Shown in pieces: positions 25,628-33,625 of a stretch of 64,000 nt of DNA. Each line of letters starts with the position of its first letter. Within the stretch, counting starts at the first letter, position 1. A program made the translations under genes and the position numbers. The notes beneath the pieces are model-generated. The model was not told the origin of the DNA. It worked only from the letters and a program-made list of their open reading frames with translations, and ran no database searches. The stretch is taken from contig NZ_CP186334.1 in NCBI RefSeq assembly GCF_049347105.1, positions 4,340,001-4,404,000 on the forward strand. The letters are read 5' to 3'. This stretch comes from Gaoshiqia hydrogeniformans (GTDB taxonomy: Bacteria; Bacteroidota; Bacteroidia; Bacteroidales; Prolixibacteraceae).

Positions 25628-27409
25628 ATGAAAAATCGTTTAATCGGACGCTTACCCAAAGTTGGAATCCGTCCTGTCATTGATGGGCGTGAACGTGGTG
25701 TTCGCGAGTCGCTGGAAGAACAAACTATGAATATGGCGAAGGCAGCCGCCCGGCTGATTGAAGAAAACCTGCGTTTCCCTTCAGGTGAAAAGGTGGAATG
25801 CGTTATTGCCGAAACAACCATTGGAGGTGTGGCCGAAGCAGCCAAATGTGCCGACCAGTTTAGCCGGGAAGGTGTCGGCGTTTCGCTGACGGTTACTCCC
25901 TGCTGGTGTTACGGAACTGAAGTGATGGACAGCGACCCGCTGGTGCCAAAAGCGGTTTGGGGTTTTAACGGAACCGAAAGACCGGGCGCGGTTTACCTGG
26001 CAGCAGCTTTGGCCGGATACGCGCAAAAGGGTTTACCAGCTTTCGGTATTTATGGGCGCGATGTTCAGGATGGCGGAGATACGACAATTCCGGAGGATGT
26101 AAAAATAAAGATTCTTCGCTTTACGAAGGCCGCCCTGGCTTCTGCTGAGATGAAGGGGAAATCGTATCTGTCGATTGGTTATACCTCGATGGGAATTGCC
26201 GGTTCGATGGTCGATGCCAGTTTCTTTCAGGATTACCTGGGGATGCGTACCGAGTTTGTGGAATCGGTTGAATTAATGCGCCGGATGGACGAAGGGATTT
26301 TTGATCAGGAAGAATATGAAAAAGCGTTGGCCTGGGTAAAAGAGAATTGCGTGGAAGGACAGGACCGCAATGCGCCTGAAAAACAACACAGCCGCGAACG
26401 AAAAGACTGGGAATGGGAAACGGTGGTTAAAATGACCCTGATTTGCCGCGACCTGATGATTGGAAACCCCAAACTGGCTGAGCTTGGTTACGGAGAAGAG
26501 GCGAAAGGGCACAATGCCATCGCCGGTGGTTTCCAGGGACAACGCCAGTGGACCGACTATTATCCGAATGCCGACTTTACCGAGGCGATTCTGAACTCTT
26601 CGTTTGACTGGAATGGTATTCGTGAAGCCTTTGTATTTGCCACCGAAAACGACAGTTTAAATGCTGTACCCATGTTATTTGGCCATTTGCTGACCAATAC
26701 GGCGCAAATTTTTTCGGATGTTCGCACGTACTGGAGCCCGGAAGCAGTTAAACGGGTAACCGGAAAAGAACTGACCGGACTGGCTAAAAACGGGATTATT
26801 CACCTGATTAACTCCGGTTCAACAACACTCGACGCAACGGCCCGGCAAAAAGATGCCGACGGAAATCCGGTGATGAAACCTTATTGGGAGGTGACAGAGA
26901 ATGAAGTGAAGGCCTGTCTCTATAATACCCGCTGGTGCCCGGCAAGTTTGGGGTATTTCCGGGGAGGCGGTTATTCTTCGCAATTTAAAACAGCCGGACA
27001 AATGCCGGTTACCATGTCGCGCGTTAATTTGGTTAAAGGAATCGGGCCCGTACTCCAGATCGCCGAAGGCTGGACGGTTGAACTACCCGACGATATCCAC
27101 CCGATCCTGGATGAACGGACTGATCCTACCTGGCCAACAACCTGGTTTGTTCCCCGTTTAAATGATACGGATAACTTTAAAGATGTATACAGTGTGATGG
27201 CGAATTGGGGCGCTAACCACGGCGCTATTTCCTATGGCCATATCGGCGCCGATTTAATAACACTGGCTTCGATTTTACGCATCCCGGTTTGTATGCACAA
27301 CGTGGATGTGAAAGATATTTTCAGGCCGAGTGTCTGGGCATCTTTTGGAATGGATAAGGAAGCAGCCGATTACAAGGCATGCCAAAACTACGGACCTTTA
27401 TATCGTTAA
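25628..27409 (+). CDS. fucI: L-fucose isomerase
   Basis: Interconverts L-fucose and L-fuculose (also D-arabinose and D-ribulose) with Mn2+. The 593-residue protein matches FucI throughout: N-terminal PKVGIRPVIDGRERGVRESLE, the nucleophile-like motif VTPCWCYGTEV, GFQGQRQWTDYYPNADFTE, catalytic Glu in FATENDSLNAVPML, Asp in QIFSDVRTYWSPE, and the C-terminal metal His in AISYGHIGADLITLASILRIPV. First gene of the fucose locus; the next frame starts one base after the stop. Fuculokinase and aldolase genes are not present in the window. Confidence 0.97.
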   Translation: MKNRLIGRLPKVGIRPVIDGRERGVRESLEEQTMNMAKAAARLIEENLRFPSGEKVECVIAETTIGGVAEAAKCADQFSREGVGVSLTVTPCWCYGTEVMDSDPLVPKAVWGFNGTERPGAVYLAAALAGYAQKGLPAFGIYGRDVQDGGDTTIPEDVKIKILRFTKAALASAEMKGKSYLSIGYTSMGIAGSMVDASFFQDYLGMRTEFVESVELMRRMDEGIFDQEEYEKALAWVKENCVEGQDRNAPEKQHSRERKDWEWETVVKMTLICRDLMIGNPKLAELGYGEEAKGHNAIAGGFQGQRQWTDYYPNADFTEAILNSSFDWNGIREAFVFATENDSLNAVPMLFGHLLTNTAQIFSDVRTYWSPEAVKRVTGKELTGLAKNGIIHLINSGSTTLDATARQKDADGNPVMKPYWEVTENEVKACLYNTRWCPASLGYFRGGGYSSQFKTAGQMPVTMSRVNLVKGIGPVLQIAEGWTVELPDDIHPILDERTDPTWPTTWFVPRLNDTDNFKDVYSVMANWGANHGAISYGHIGADLITLASILRIPVCMHNVDVKDIFRPSVWASFGMDKEAADYKACQNYGPLYR

Positions 27410-27410
27410 C

Positions 27411-28553
27411 ATGACGTTCACAAAGGGACAATATGGTTTTGACCTTGAAAAACTGAAGGACAACTTTACAACAATAGAGTTGGTTGCGGGACCATCACGT
27501 CTGGTGTTGGTCCCCGAACTTCAGGGTCGGGTTATGACCAGTACTACCTCCGGTGAGGAGGGATTCTCATTTGGTTGGATTAACCATCAGCTGGTTGCCT
27601 CAAGCATGCGTTCGGAGCAATTTAATGCTTTTGGAGGCGAAGAACGTTTTTGGCTGGGGCCGGAAGGCGGACAGTTCTCGGTGTATTTTGAAAAAGGAAA
27701 AAAGATGGTTATCAATAACTGGAAAGTTCCTGCATGTATTGATACCATGCCTTGGGAAGTCAGGGAAGTAATGCCGGAAATGGCCACTTTTTTCAAAGAA
27801 TTTTCGGTGAAAAACTATTCCGGAACAGAATTCAGCCTGGCCGTTACCCGGCGCGTAGGAATTATTTTCCCGGACGAAGTGGCAGGTATTCTTCCGGTTG
27901 AGATCGGGCCTTCCATCAGATCTGTCGCTTACGAGTCGATCAATGAAATCAGAAATAATGGTACGGATGACTGGAATAAAGAAACCGGTTTGCTGTCGGT
28001 TTGGATGCTTTCCATGTACAACCCGTCGCCGGAGGTAACCATTGTTGTTCCGTTTAAAAAGGAAGGAACCGGGGGGATTGTGAAAGATGATTATTTTGGT
28101 GAAATTCCTTCAGACAGGCTCAAGGTAGCGGCCGATGTGGTTTACTTTAAAGCCGATGGGAAACTTCGCGGGAAGATAGGGATGTCGCCGGAACGGGCCA
28201 TGCCGGTTTTGGGAAGTTACGATGCCCGGAACGGCTGCCTGACTATTTTGGAAACATCAATCGACCCCGAAGCAACCGGCTATGTTAACTCTTCGTGGGA
28301 AGAACGGCAGGATGAACCATTTAAGGGGGACGTCATCAACGCGTATAATGACGGGCCGCTGGAAGGCGGAGCTCAGCTTGGGCCATTTTACGAATTGGAA
28401 TCATCTTCGGCAGCCCTGGAATTGAAAGCGGACGAAGCGAAATTTCATTTGCAGCGTACCTATCATTTCGAAGGAAATGAAGAAGACCTGAGCCGGATTG
28501 CAGAAAAAATACTGGGCGTTTCCATTCAAACCATAAAAGGAGTTTTTGATTAA
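27411..28553 (+). CDS. DUF6786 family protein, possible sugar mutarotase-like
   Basis: A 380-residue protein that matches the DUF6786 family of Bacteroidota. Its pattern (LVPELQGRVMTSTT, FNAFGGEERFWLGPEGGQFS, NWKVPACIDTMPWEV) suggests a beta-sandwich like galactose mutarotase, with conserved Gly, Glu, Arg and His-poor ligand surface. The start at 27411 places it one base after fucI, and fucP follows. No signal peptide. The position between isomerase and permease suggests it acts on fucose, for example anomer conversion in place of FucU, but this is inference; no catalytic residue is proven. Confidence 0.75.
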   Translation: MTFTKGQYGFDLEKLKDNFTTIELVAGPSRLVLVPELQGRVMTSTTSGEEGFSFGWINHQLVASSMRSEQFNAFGGEERFWLGPEGGQFSVYFEKGKKMVINNWKVPACIDTMPWEVREVMPEMATFFKEFSVKNYSGTEFSLAVTRRVGIIFPDEVAGILPVEIGPSIRSVAYESINEIRNNGTDDWNKETGLLSVWMLSMYNPSPEVTIVVPFKKEGTGGIVKDDYFGEIPSDRLKVAADVVYFKADGKLRGKIGMSPERAMPVLGSYDARNGCLTILETSIDPEATGYVNSSWEERQDEPFKGDVINAYNDGPLEGGAQLGPFYELESSSAALELKADEAKFHLQRTYHFEGNEEDLSRIAEKILGVSIQTIKGVFD

Positions 28554-28606
28554 GCACGTCCCGAAACCAAAACGAACATTTTAAAACTAAACAAACGAAC
28601 TGACAC

Positions 28607-29917
28607 GTGAAAACAAAAGAAAGAGTTATCCCGGCGGAATATCTGGTTCCGTTTATTCTGATTACAAGTTGCTTTGCCCTGTGGGGATTTGCCAACGATA
28701 TCACCAACCCGATGGTCGAAGCATTCTCGCGGATTTTCAATATGGGTGTTGGCGGTGGTACCTGGGTACAGGTGGTGTTTTACGGCGGATACGGGGCCAT
28801 GGCTTTTCCTGCCGCGTTTTATATCCGTAAATTTTCATATAAAGCCGGTATTTTGATGGGGCTGGGCCTATACGCCACGGGAGCGTTGCTGTTTATTCCG
28901 GCCAGTTATATCGGCTTGTATTATCCGTTCCTGATTGCCTACTTTGTCATGACCTGTGGTTTGTCGTTCCTCGAAACGAGTGCCAACCCCTACATCCTGT
29001 TCATGGGACCCGACAGCACGGCTACCCGGCGCTTAAACTTTGCACAGGCTTTTAACCCGATGGGATCGATTACCGGGATGTTTGTGGCAAAAACCTTCAT
29101 CCAGGCCCGGCTTGACCCGCGTGGAGCAGATGAACGCGCCTTGCTTTCGCCGGAACAGTTTGAGGCTGTAAAAGCGAATGATCTGCACATTTTGAGTTCG
29201 CCTTATATTGCCATTGGCGGTGTGATTATTGTGGTTTTCCTGATCATTCTTTTTGCAAGGATGCCAAAAAACGAAGATTCGGATCATAAGCTGAACTTTT
29301 TTGGAGCGGTAAAAAATCTTCTCCGGGTGAAACGCTATTGGGAAGGAGTCATTGCACAACTGTTTTATGTAGGCGCACAAATCATGTGCTGGACTTTTAT
29401 TGTACAGTACGGGCAGCGTATTTTTACGGAGCAGTTTGGTATGTCGGCCGGAGATGCCGCGCAAAAGGCGCAATACTATAATATCATTGCGATGGGAATT
29501 TTTCTTGTTTCGCGTTTTATCTGTACTTTCCTGTTAAAATATGTTCAGCCCGGAAAATTACTGCTTGTACTTTCGTTGGGAGGAGTCGGGCTTTCGGCCG
29601 GAACCATGTTTTTGCAGGATATCACAGGCCTCTATTGCCTGGTAGGCATTTCGGCCTGCATGTCGCTGATGTTTCCTACCATTTACGGAATTGCCCTCAG
29701 GGGGATGGGTGAAGATGCCAAATTCGGGGCGGCCGGATTGATCATGTCCATTGTCGGCGGAACTTTTTTGCCTAAAATACAGGCCTACATCATCGATATG
29801 GGGACCGTATTTACTTTTCCGGCGGTTAACATATCGTTTATCATGCCGTTGTTTTGTTTTATCATCATTGGTATTTATGGTTATCGCACATTCAAGGTGC
29901 ATTTTAAAACGGTTTAA
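28607..29917 (+). CDS. fucP: L-fucose:H+ symporter, MFS
   Basis: A 436-residue, twelve-helix major facilitator of the FHS family, importing L-fucose with protons. The N-terminal helix contains FALWGFANDITNPMVEAF, with the Asn/Asp pair that in FucP takes part in proton coupling, followed by YGGYGAMAFPAAF and CGLSFLETSANPYILFMGP, all typical of FucP. The start is GTG at 28607, following a non-coding gap of 53 bases after the DUF6786 gene. A strong terminator follows at 29928-29958, before the regulator gene. Confidence 0.92.
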   Translation: MKTKERVIPAEYLVPFILITSCFALWGFANDITNPMVEAFSRIFNMGVGGGTWVQVVFYGGYGAMAFPAAFYIRKFSYKAGILMGLGLYATGALLFIPASYIGLYYPFLIAYFVMTCGLSFLETSANPYILFMGPDSTATRRLNFAQAFNPMGSITGMFVAKTFIQARLDPRGADERALLSPEQFEAVKANDLHILSSPYIAIGGVIIVVFLIILFARMPKNEDSDHKLNFFGAVKNLLRVKRYWEGVIAQLFYVGAQIMCWTFIVQYGQRIFTEQFGMSAGDAAQKAQYYNIIAMGIFLVSRFICTFLLKYVQPGKLLLVLSLGGVGLSAGTMFLQDITGLYCLVGISACMSLMFPTIYGIALRGMGEDAKFGAAGLIMSIVGGTFLPKIQAYIIDMGTVFTFPAVNISFIMPLFCFIIIGIYGYRTFKVHFKTV

Positions 29918-29927
29918 TCAAGATCTG

Positions 29928-29958
29928 GCCTGAATTGCAGAAGCAATTCAGGCTTTTT
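29928..29958 (+). terminator. rho-independent terminator after fucP
   Basis: Perfect 11-base stem GCCTGAATTGC (29928-29938) and GCAATTCAGGC (29943-29953) with loop AGAA and five T. It separates the catabolic genes from the regulator gene. Confidence 0.9.
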
Positions 29959-29978
29959 GCATCCTTAAAATATTCAGT

Positions 29979-30971
29979 ATGAGTTTTAATTTTAAAATAG
30001 ACGACAGCTCGGCGCAAACCAAGTTACAACAGCTGATTCATGCCATTAACGAAGCGATCAGTAACGGATTGTTGAAAGAAGGTGATTTTCTTCCATCTGT
30101 CAATAAACTGAGCAAGGATAGCGGATTGTCGCGCGATACGATTTTTAAAGCTTATACCACCTTAAAACAACGGAGTGTCATTTCGTCTACGCCAACGAAG
30201 GGATATTTTGTGAATTCCTTGTCGTTTAAGGTGATGATGCTGCTGGATGATTTCAGTGCGTTTAAAGAACAGCTCTACAATAGTTTCCGGAGCCAATTGC
30301 CTGAAAATTATTCGGTCGACCTCTTGTTTCATCACTATAATGCCGATGTGTTTGAACAATTAATCCTGAATAGCCTGGGGCGATACAGCATGTACATTGT
30401 GATGAATATTCGCAACCAGCGGATGGAAGAAGTAGTGCGCAAAATCGACCCCAATAAGTTGCTGATTCTGGATATGGGAATGCCTGAAAGTCCCGAAATT
30501 TCGTATCTGACGCAGGATTTTTATCTTGGCGCCATTAACTGCTTAAACAAAGGGGCGGAAAACATTTCAAAGTACAAGGAATTTCACCTGGTCTTCCCGT
30601 CCACTACGCCCCATCCGCAGGAAATTACCCAGGCATTCAGCCAATTCTGCAACTCCAACGAATTGAAGCATTCGGTCGTTCAACAGATTAAAAATCATGA
30701 AATCAGGGCAGGGCAGGCATTTCTGGTGATTAAAGAAGACGATCTGGTTTACATCATCAAAACCTGTCAGCAGAAAGGCTTGAAGCCGGGAACCGATGTC
30801 GGGCTGATTTCATACAATGATGCGCCGATGAAAGAAATTGTTGGATCGGGGATCACGGTTATTTCGGTCGATTTTCAGGAGATGGGACAAAAAGCCGCGC
30901 GCTTTATCGAAACCAAGCAAAAAGTGTTTGAAACGCTTTCGCCCCGGCTGATCCTGAGAGGTTCGCTCTGA
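29979..30971 (+). CDS. GntR-type regulator with sugar-binding domain, FucR-like
   Basis: A 330-residue transcription regulator. Residues 1-80 form a GntR winged helix (AINEAISNGLLKEGDFLPSVNKLSKDSGLSRDTIFKAYTTLKQRSVI), and residues 90-330 a LacI/ribose-binding-like periplasmic-binding fold (GTDVGLISYNDAPMKEIVGSGITVISVDFQEMG). The same architecture is found in FucR, the GntR-type repressor of the Bacteroides fucose operon. It lies 61 bases after fucP and just past a terminator. Its ligand (fucose or a catabolite) and operator are not shown by the sequence. Confidence 0.88.
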   Translation: MSFNFKIDDSSAQTKLQQLIHAINEAISNGLLKEGDFLPSVNKLSKDSGLSRDTIFKAYTTLKQRSVISSTPTKGYFVNSLSFKVMMLLDDFSAFKEQLYNSFRSQLPENYSVDLLFHHYNADVFEQLILNSLGRYSMYIVMNIRNQRMEEVVRKIDPNKLLILDMGMPESPEISYLTQDFYLGAINCLNKGAENISKYKEFHLVFPSTTPHPQEITQAFSQFCNSNELKHSVVQQIKNHEIRAGQAFLVIKEDDLVYIIKTCQQKGLKPGTDVGLISYNDAPMKEIVGSGITVISVDFQEMGQKAARFIETKQKVFETLSPRLILRGSL

Positions 30972-30977
30972 CAGCTG

Positions 30978-31802
30978 TCAACTGGTTTTAGGTTTATTTT
31001 TCCGGCTTGTAAGGGCAATCAGGCCGATTAATACGACACTAAATCCGGCAGTCAGGTAGCTGATTTTTAGTTGCTCATCTTTTTCCATCAGGAAAAAAGA
31101 AAATTGATTGATTTCTTCCCAATATTCGAGGCTGAGCAAAACCAGCAAATTATTGATGGCATGCCCGGCAATACACACAAAAATATTACGGGTAATCACC
31201 ATCGCCCAACCCAGCAGTAAGCCGAGCAGAAAGGTTGCCGGAAATTGCCAGGGATTGAGATGAAACAGGGCAAAGAACAAGGCCGAAATTAGAATAGCCG
31301 TAATTTTGGAATAATTACGCATGAAGCCATGCATGATGATTCCCCTGAATATCAGTTCCTCGATGACGGGGGCAATGACCACCACTTTCATGAAAGCGCC
31401 GTAAATACCGTAGTCGTTCTCAAAAATCCGGTCGAATAACTCCCAAAACCAAGGCGGGGCTGGCATCAGCTGATCAACAGCCCGGTTAATTTCAGTTAAA
31501 AATACATGGGCCGACATTAAAAACAGGGTCATGGGAATGAAAATCAGTGGATTGAACCACCTGGCCGGGAAAAGTTCTTTTAGGCTTGTTTGGGCTTTCC
31601 GGTAACCGAAAAACAAGATAAAAACGACAGAACCTACTCCCAGCGCTATCTTTTTGAATGGATTGTATAAAAACTCGGTTCCGTGGTAATAGTCCCAGAC
31701 AGCCAGCGGAAAATCAACAATCGTTTGAATGAAAATATATAAAATAACCAGGTGTGCAGCACCCAGTATCGTCGGATAATATATCGATCTTTCCTGATTC
31801 AT
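30978..31802 (-). CDS. CPBP family intramembrane glutamic endopeptidase
   Basis: A 274-residue, about seven-helix membrane protein of the CPBP/Abi (Rce1-like) family. The catalytic motif EELIFRGIIMHGF lies at about residues 168-180, followed by the second motif FALFHLNPWQF with its conserved His and by AGHAINNL. The ATG at 31802 was preferred to a GTG five codons upstream. The family cuts C-terminal prenyl or other signal-type peptides in membranes; the substrate is unknown here. Convergent with the fucose regulator, 6 bases apart. Confidence 0.9.
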   Translation of the reverse strand: MNQERSIYYPTILGAAHLVILYIFIQTIVDFPLAVWDYYHGTEFLYNPFKKIALGVGSVVFILFFGYRKAQTSLKELFPARWFNPLIFIPMTLFLMSAHVFLTEINRAVDQLMPAPPWFWELFDRIFENDYGIYGAFMKVVVIAPVIEELIFRGIIMHGFMRNYSKITAILISALFFALFHLNPWQFPATFLLGLLLGWAMVITRNIFVCIAGHAINNLLVLLSLEYWEEINQFSFFLMEKDEQLKISYLTAGFSVVLIGLIALTSRKNKPKTS

Positions 31803-32184
31803 TGTTTGATTTTGCACTAAAATAAGTTTCTTTTCTCAAAAAAAGAAAAAGAATAGCCTTTCAATTTAACCTTATTTTTGGCAAACAAAAATATCGACCG
31901 GATCTGCCTTCCAGTTGATAGTAAATCCTGATTTAAAAGACCGTCGCCCGTTATTATAACAGAAAAACCCGGTTTTGTAGCAGCAAAGTCAAGGGGAAAT
32001 AAGGATGTAAGGGGAGAACAGGAGATGGTGATTCCCGGCCTGAAAAAAAAACATTTTGATTTTTAAACAATTAGTTGTTGAAAAAAGAAGAAAAAACTTC
32101 GCTGACAATTTGATTATTTCAGGAAAATGCACTTATTTTGCGATCTGTTTGAAAAACGTGTGATTCTGTTAAAAAAATAAGACA
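31803..32184. other. intergenic region with ribosomal-gene promoter
   Basis: This 382-base AT-rich spacer lies between the divergent CPBP and rpmB genes. A promoter for rpmB is recognised near its right end. A lone -7-like CAAAAATA (31886-31893, read on minus as TATTTTTG) may serve the CPBP gene. No RNA gene, stable hairpin or reading frame was identified in the rest. Confidence 0.5.
32109..32140 (+). promoter_or_regulatory. promoter of rpmB-rpmG operon
   Basis: TTTG (32109-32112), a spacer of 20 bases, then TTATTTTG (32133-32140), one base off the TAnnTTTG consensus. The start codon of rpmB is 45 bases downstream. Confidence 0.5.
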
Positions 32185-32427
32185 ATGTCAAGAATTTGTC
32201 AAATAACCGGAAAAAAAGCAATGGTGGGAAATAATGTTTCTCACTCGAAAAGAAGGACCAAACGTCGGTTCAGTCCGAATTTATTCAACAAGAAATTCTA
32301 TCTTCCCGGAGAAGACCGTTGGATTTCGTTGACCGTTTCGGCTGCCGGCTTGCGTACCATCAATAAGAATGGGCTGAGTGTTGCATTGAAAGATGCTAAA
32401 GCAAAAGGTCTGGTAACAAATATTTAA
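32185..32427 (+). CDS. rpmB: 50S ribosomal protein L28
   Basis: Large-subunit protein bL28, 80 residues. It begins MSRICQITGKKAMVGNNVSHSKRRTKRRFSPNL-type sequence, whose conserved CQITGKK and NNVSHSKRRTKR segments are diagnostic, and ends with the VALKDAKAKG helix. Only one Cys is present, so there is no zinc site. First gene of the rpmB-rpmG-DUF4295 series, with the next start 11 bases after the stop. Confidence 0.97.
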   Translation: MSRICQITGKKAMVGNNVSHSKRRTKRRFSPNLFNKKFYLPGEDRWISLTVSAAGLRTINKNGLSVALKDAKAKGLVTNI

Positions 32428-32438
32428 AAGCTTAAGAA

Positions 32439-32621
32439 ATGGCAAAAAAGGGAAATAGAGTTCAGGTAATTCTGGAATGTACCGAACAAAAGGAAACGAA
32501 TGTTCCCGGAACTTCGAGGTATATTACGACTAAAAACCGGAAAAATACAACTGAACGTTTGGAGTTGAAAAAATACAATCCAAACCTGAAGAAAGTAACT
32601 GTTCACCGCGAAATTAAATAA
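32439..32621 (+). CDS. rpmG: 50S ribosomal protein L33
   Basis: Large-subunit protein bL33, 60 residues, with the family pattern RVQVILECTEQKETNVPGTSRY-like N-terminus and TERLELKKYNPNLKKVTVHRE at the end. The CxxC pairs of zinc-binding L33 are missing, so this is the zinc-free form and would not serve as a zinc reserve. Followed 8 bases later by the DUF4295 gene. Confidence 0.96.
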   Translation: MAKKGNRVQVILECTEQKETNVPGTSRYITTKNRKNTTERLELKKYNPNLKKVTVHREIK

Positions 32622-32629
32622 TTTGAGAT

Positions 32630-32782
32630 ATGGCAAAGAAAGCAGTTGCATCATTACAAAAAGGAGCAGGTAAAGGTTATGCCAAAGTCATTAAAATGGT
32701 AAAATCGAGTAAAACCGGCGCTTACACATTTCAGGAAGGCGTAGTTCCCAACGAAATGGTTAAAGATTATTTCAAAAAGTAA
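32630..32782 (+). CDS. DUF4295 small basic protein, probable ribosomal protein bL38
   Basis: A 50-residue, Lys-rich protein: it begins MAKKAVASLQKGAGKGYAKV and ends VVPNEMVKDYFKK, with the core IKMVKSSKTGAYTFQE. This matches the DUF4295 family that follows rpmB and rpmG across Bacteroidota. My recollection is that cryo-EM of a Flavobacterium ribosome identified this family as a large-subunit protein named bL38; the sequence itself shows only a conserved, basic, ribosome-like protein in a ribosomal operon. A terminator follows at 32802-32835. Confidence 0.9.
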   Translation: MAKKAVASLQKGAGKGYAKVIKMVKSSKTGAYTFQEGVVPNEMVKDYFKK

Positions 32783-32801
32783 AATATTTTTGCTTACAGG
32801 T

Positions 32802-32835
32802 AAAAAAGCTTTCACGTTCAGTGAAAGCTTTTTTT
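32802..32835 (+). terminator. rho-independent terminator after rpmB-rpmG-DUF4295
   Basis: Perfect stem AAAAAAGCTTTCAC (32802-32815) against GTGAAAGCTTTTTT with loop GTTCA, followed by T residues. The A-rich left arm lets it also serve the convergent gene ending at 32848. Confidence 0.88.
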
Positions 32836-32847
32836 GTGTCTCAGTAT

Positions 32848-33621
32848 TTACAACACCGGTGACTTTTCAGGCAGGAATTTCCAGTAACGCCGCGGCATAT
32901 GTTGTGCCTGCAGTTTCGGATTCTTCCGTTCTTCAATGTTGATGTGATCAAAATAGGCTTTCCACAATACCTGGTAGGTTATTTCCTGTTCTTTAAGCAG
33001 GTTGGCAGCGACTTTCCCGTTTGTTTCAGAAAATGTTTTTTCAGACAGAATTATTTCCTGTGTTTCTTTGAGGTTATAAAAGATTCCGTAATCCCGCCTG
33101 AGATCATAGATCAGCCATTGCTGATCGGCAAAACGGTGTTTGAAATGATCGATTGTAAAAGGCAGGACATCGTACTCCGGTTCGATGGGCGCAAAGTACA
33201 GGCCATCTTTTGCTTGCTGAAATCGTACAAACTGAAGTATTCGCATGGTTTCGCGCAGAACTTGCCGTTCTATTTTTTTCAGTTCAAGTACATCCGGATC
33301 GCCAAAATCGGTTTCAATACTTTTCCGCGTATCAAACAGCCGGCGGACAAAACGGTAAAGCTTCATTTCGATCCCTGGACTTTCTGATAGAAAAGCATAC
33401 AAGAGGAGGTATTTATTCCGTTTGTGTAATTTGGATTGTAAGGCTTTCCATACCCGACGTGCCTTTTGTTCATCGCCGGGGATCCGGAGTTTTTCGATAA
33501 ACAAATTTTCCTGAAAAGAGCTTTCTTTACAGATTTCGGTTGGAATAATCTGTTGTGCGTAACATTCGAAAATAACGGTTAAAAAACCTTCAAAACTGCC
33601 GTCGTATAAAAGAAATGCCAT
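32848..33621 (-). CDS. TIGR03915/DUF4130 family putative DNA repair protein
   Basis: A 257-residue protein of the TIGR03915 family, which carries a DUF4130 region and always travels with a radical-SAM/HhH protein. Recognisable parts: the opening FLLYDGSFEGFLTVIFECYA, QSKLHKRNKYLLLYAFLSE, VRFQQAKDGLYFAPIEPEYDVLPF and the end HMPRRYWKFLPE. The reaction is unknown; a DNA metabolism role is assigned by association. ATG 33621 fits the family N-terminus. It begins 5 bases after the stop of its radical-SAM partner, and the pair is probably controlled by the divergent S24 regulator. Confidence 0.88.
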   Translation of the reverse strand: MAFLLYDGSFEGFLTVIFECYAQQIIPTEICKESSFQENLFIEKLRIPGDEQKARRVWKALQSKLHKRNKYLLLYAFLSESPGIEMKLYRFVRRLFDTRKSIETDFGDPDVLELKKIERQVLRETMRILQFVRFQQAKDGLYFAPIEPEYDVLPFTIDHFKHRFADQQWLIYDLRRDYGIFYNLKETQEIILSEKTFSETNGKVAANLLKEQEITYQVLWKAYFDHINIEERKNPKLQAQHMPRRYWKFLPEKSPVL

Positions 33622-33625
33622 ATGC

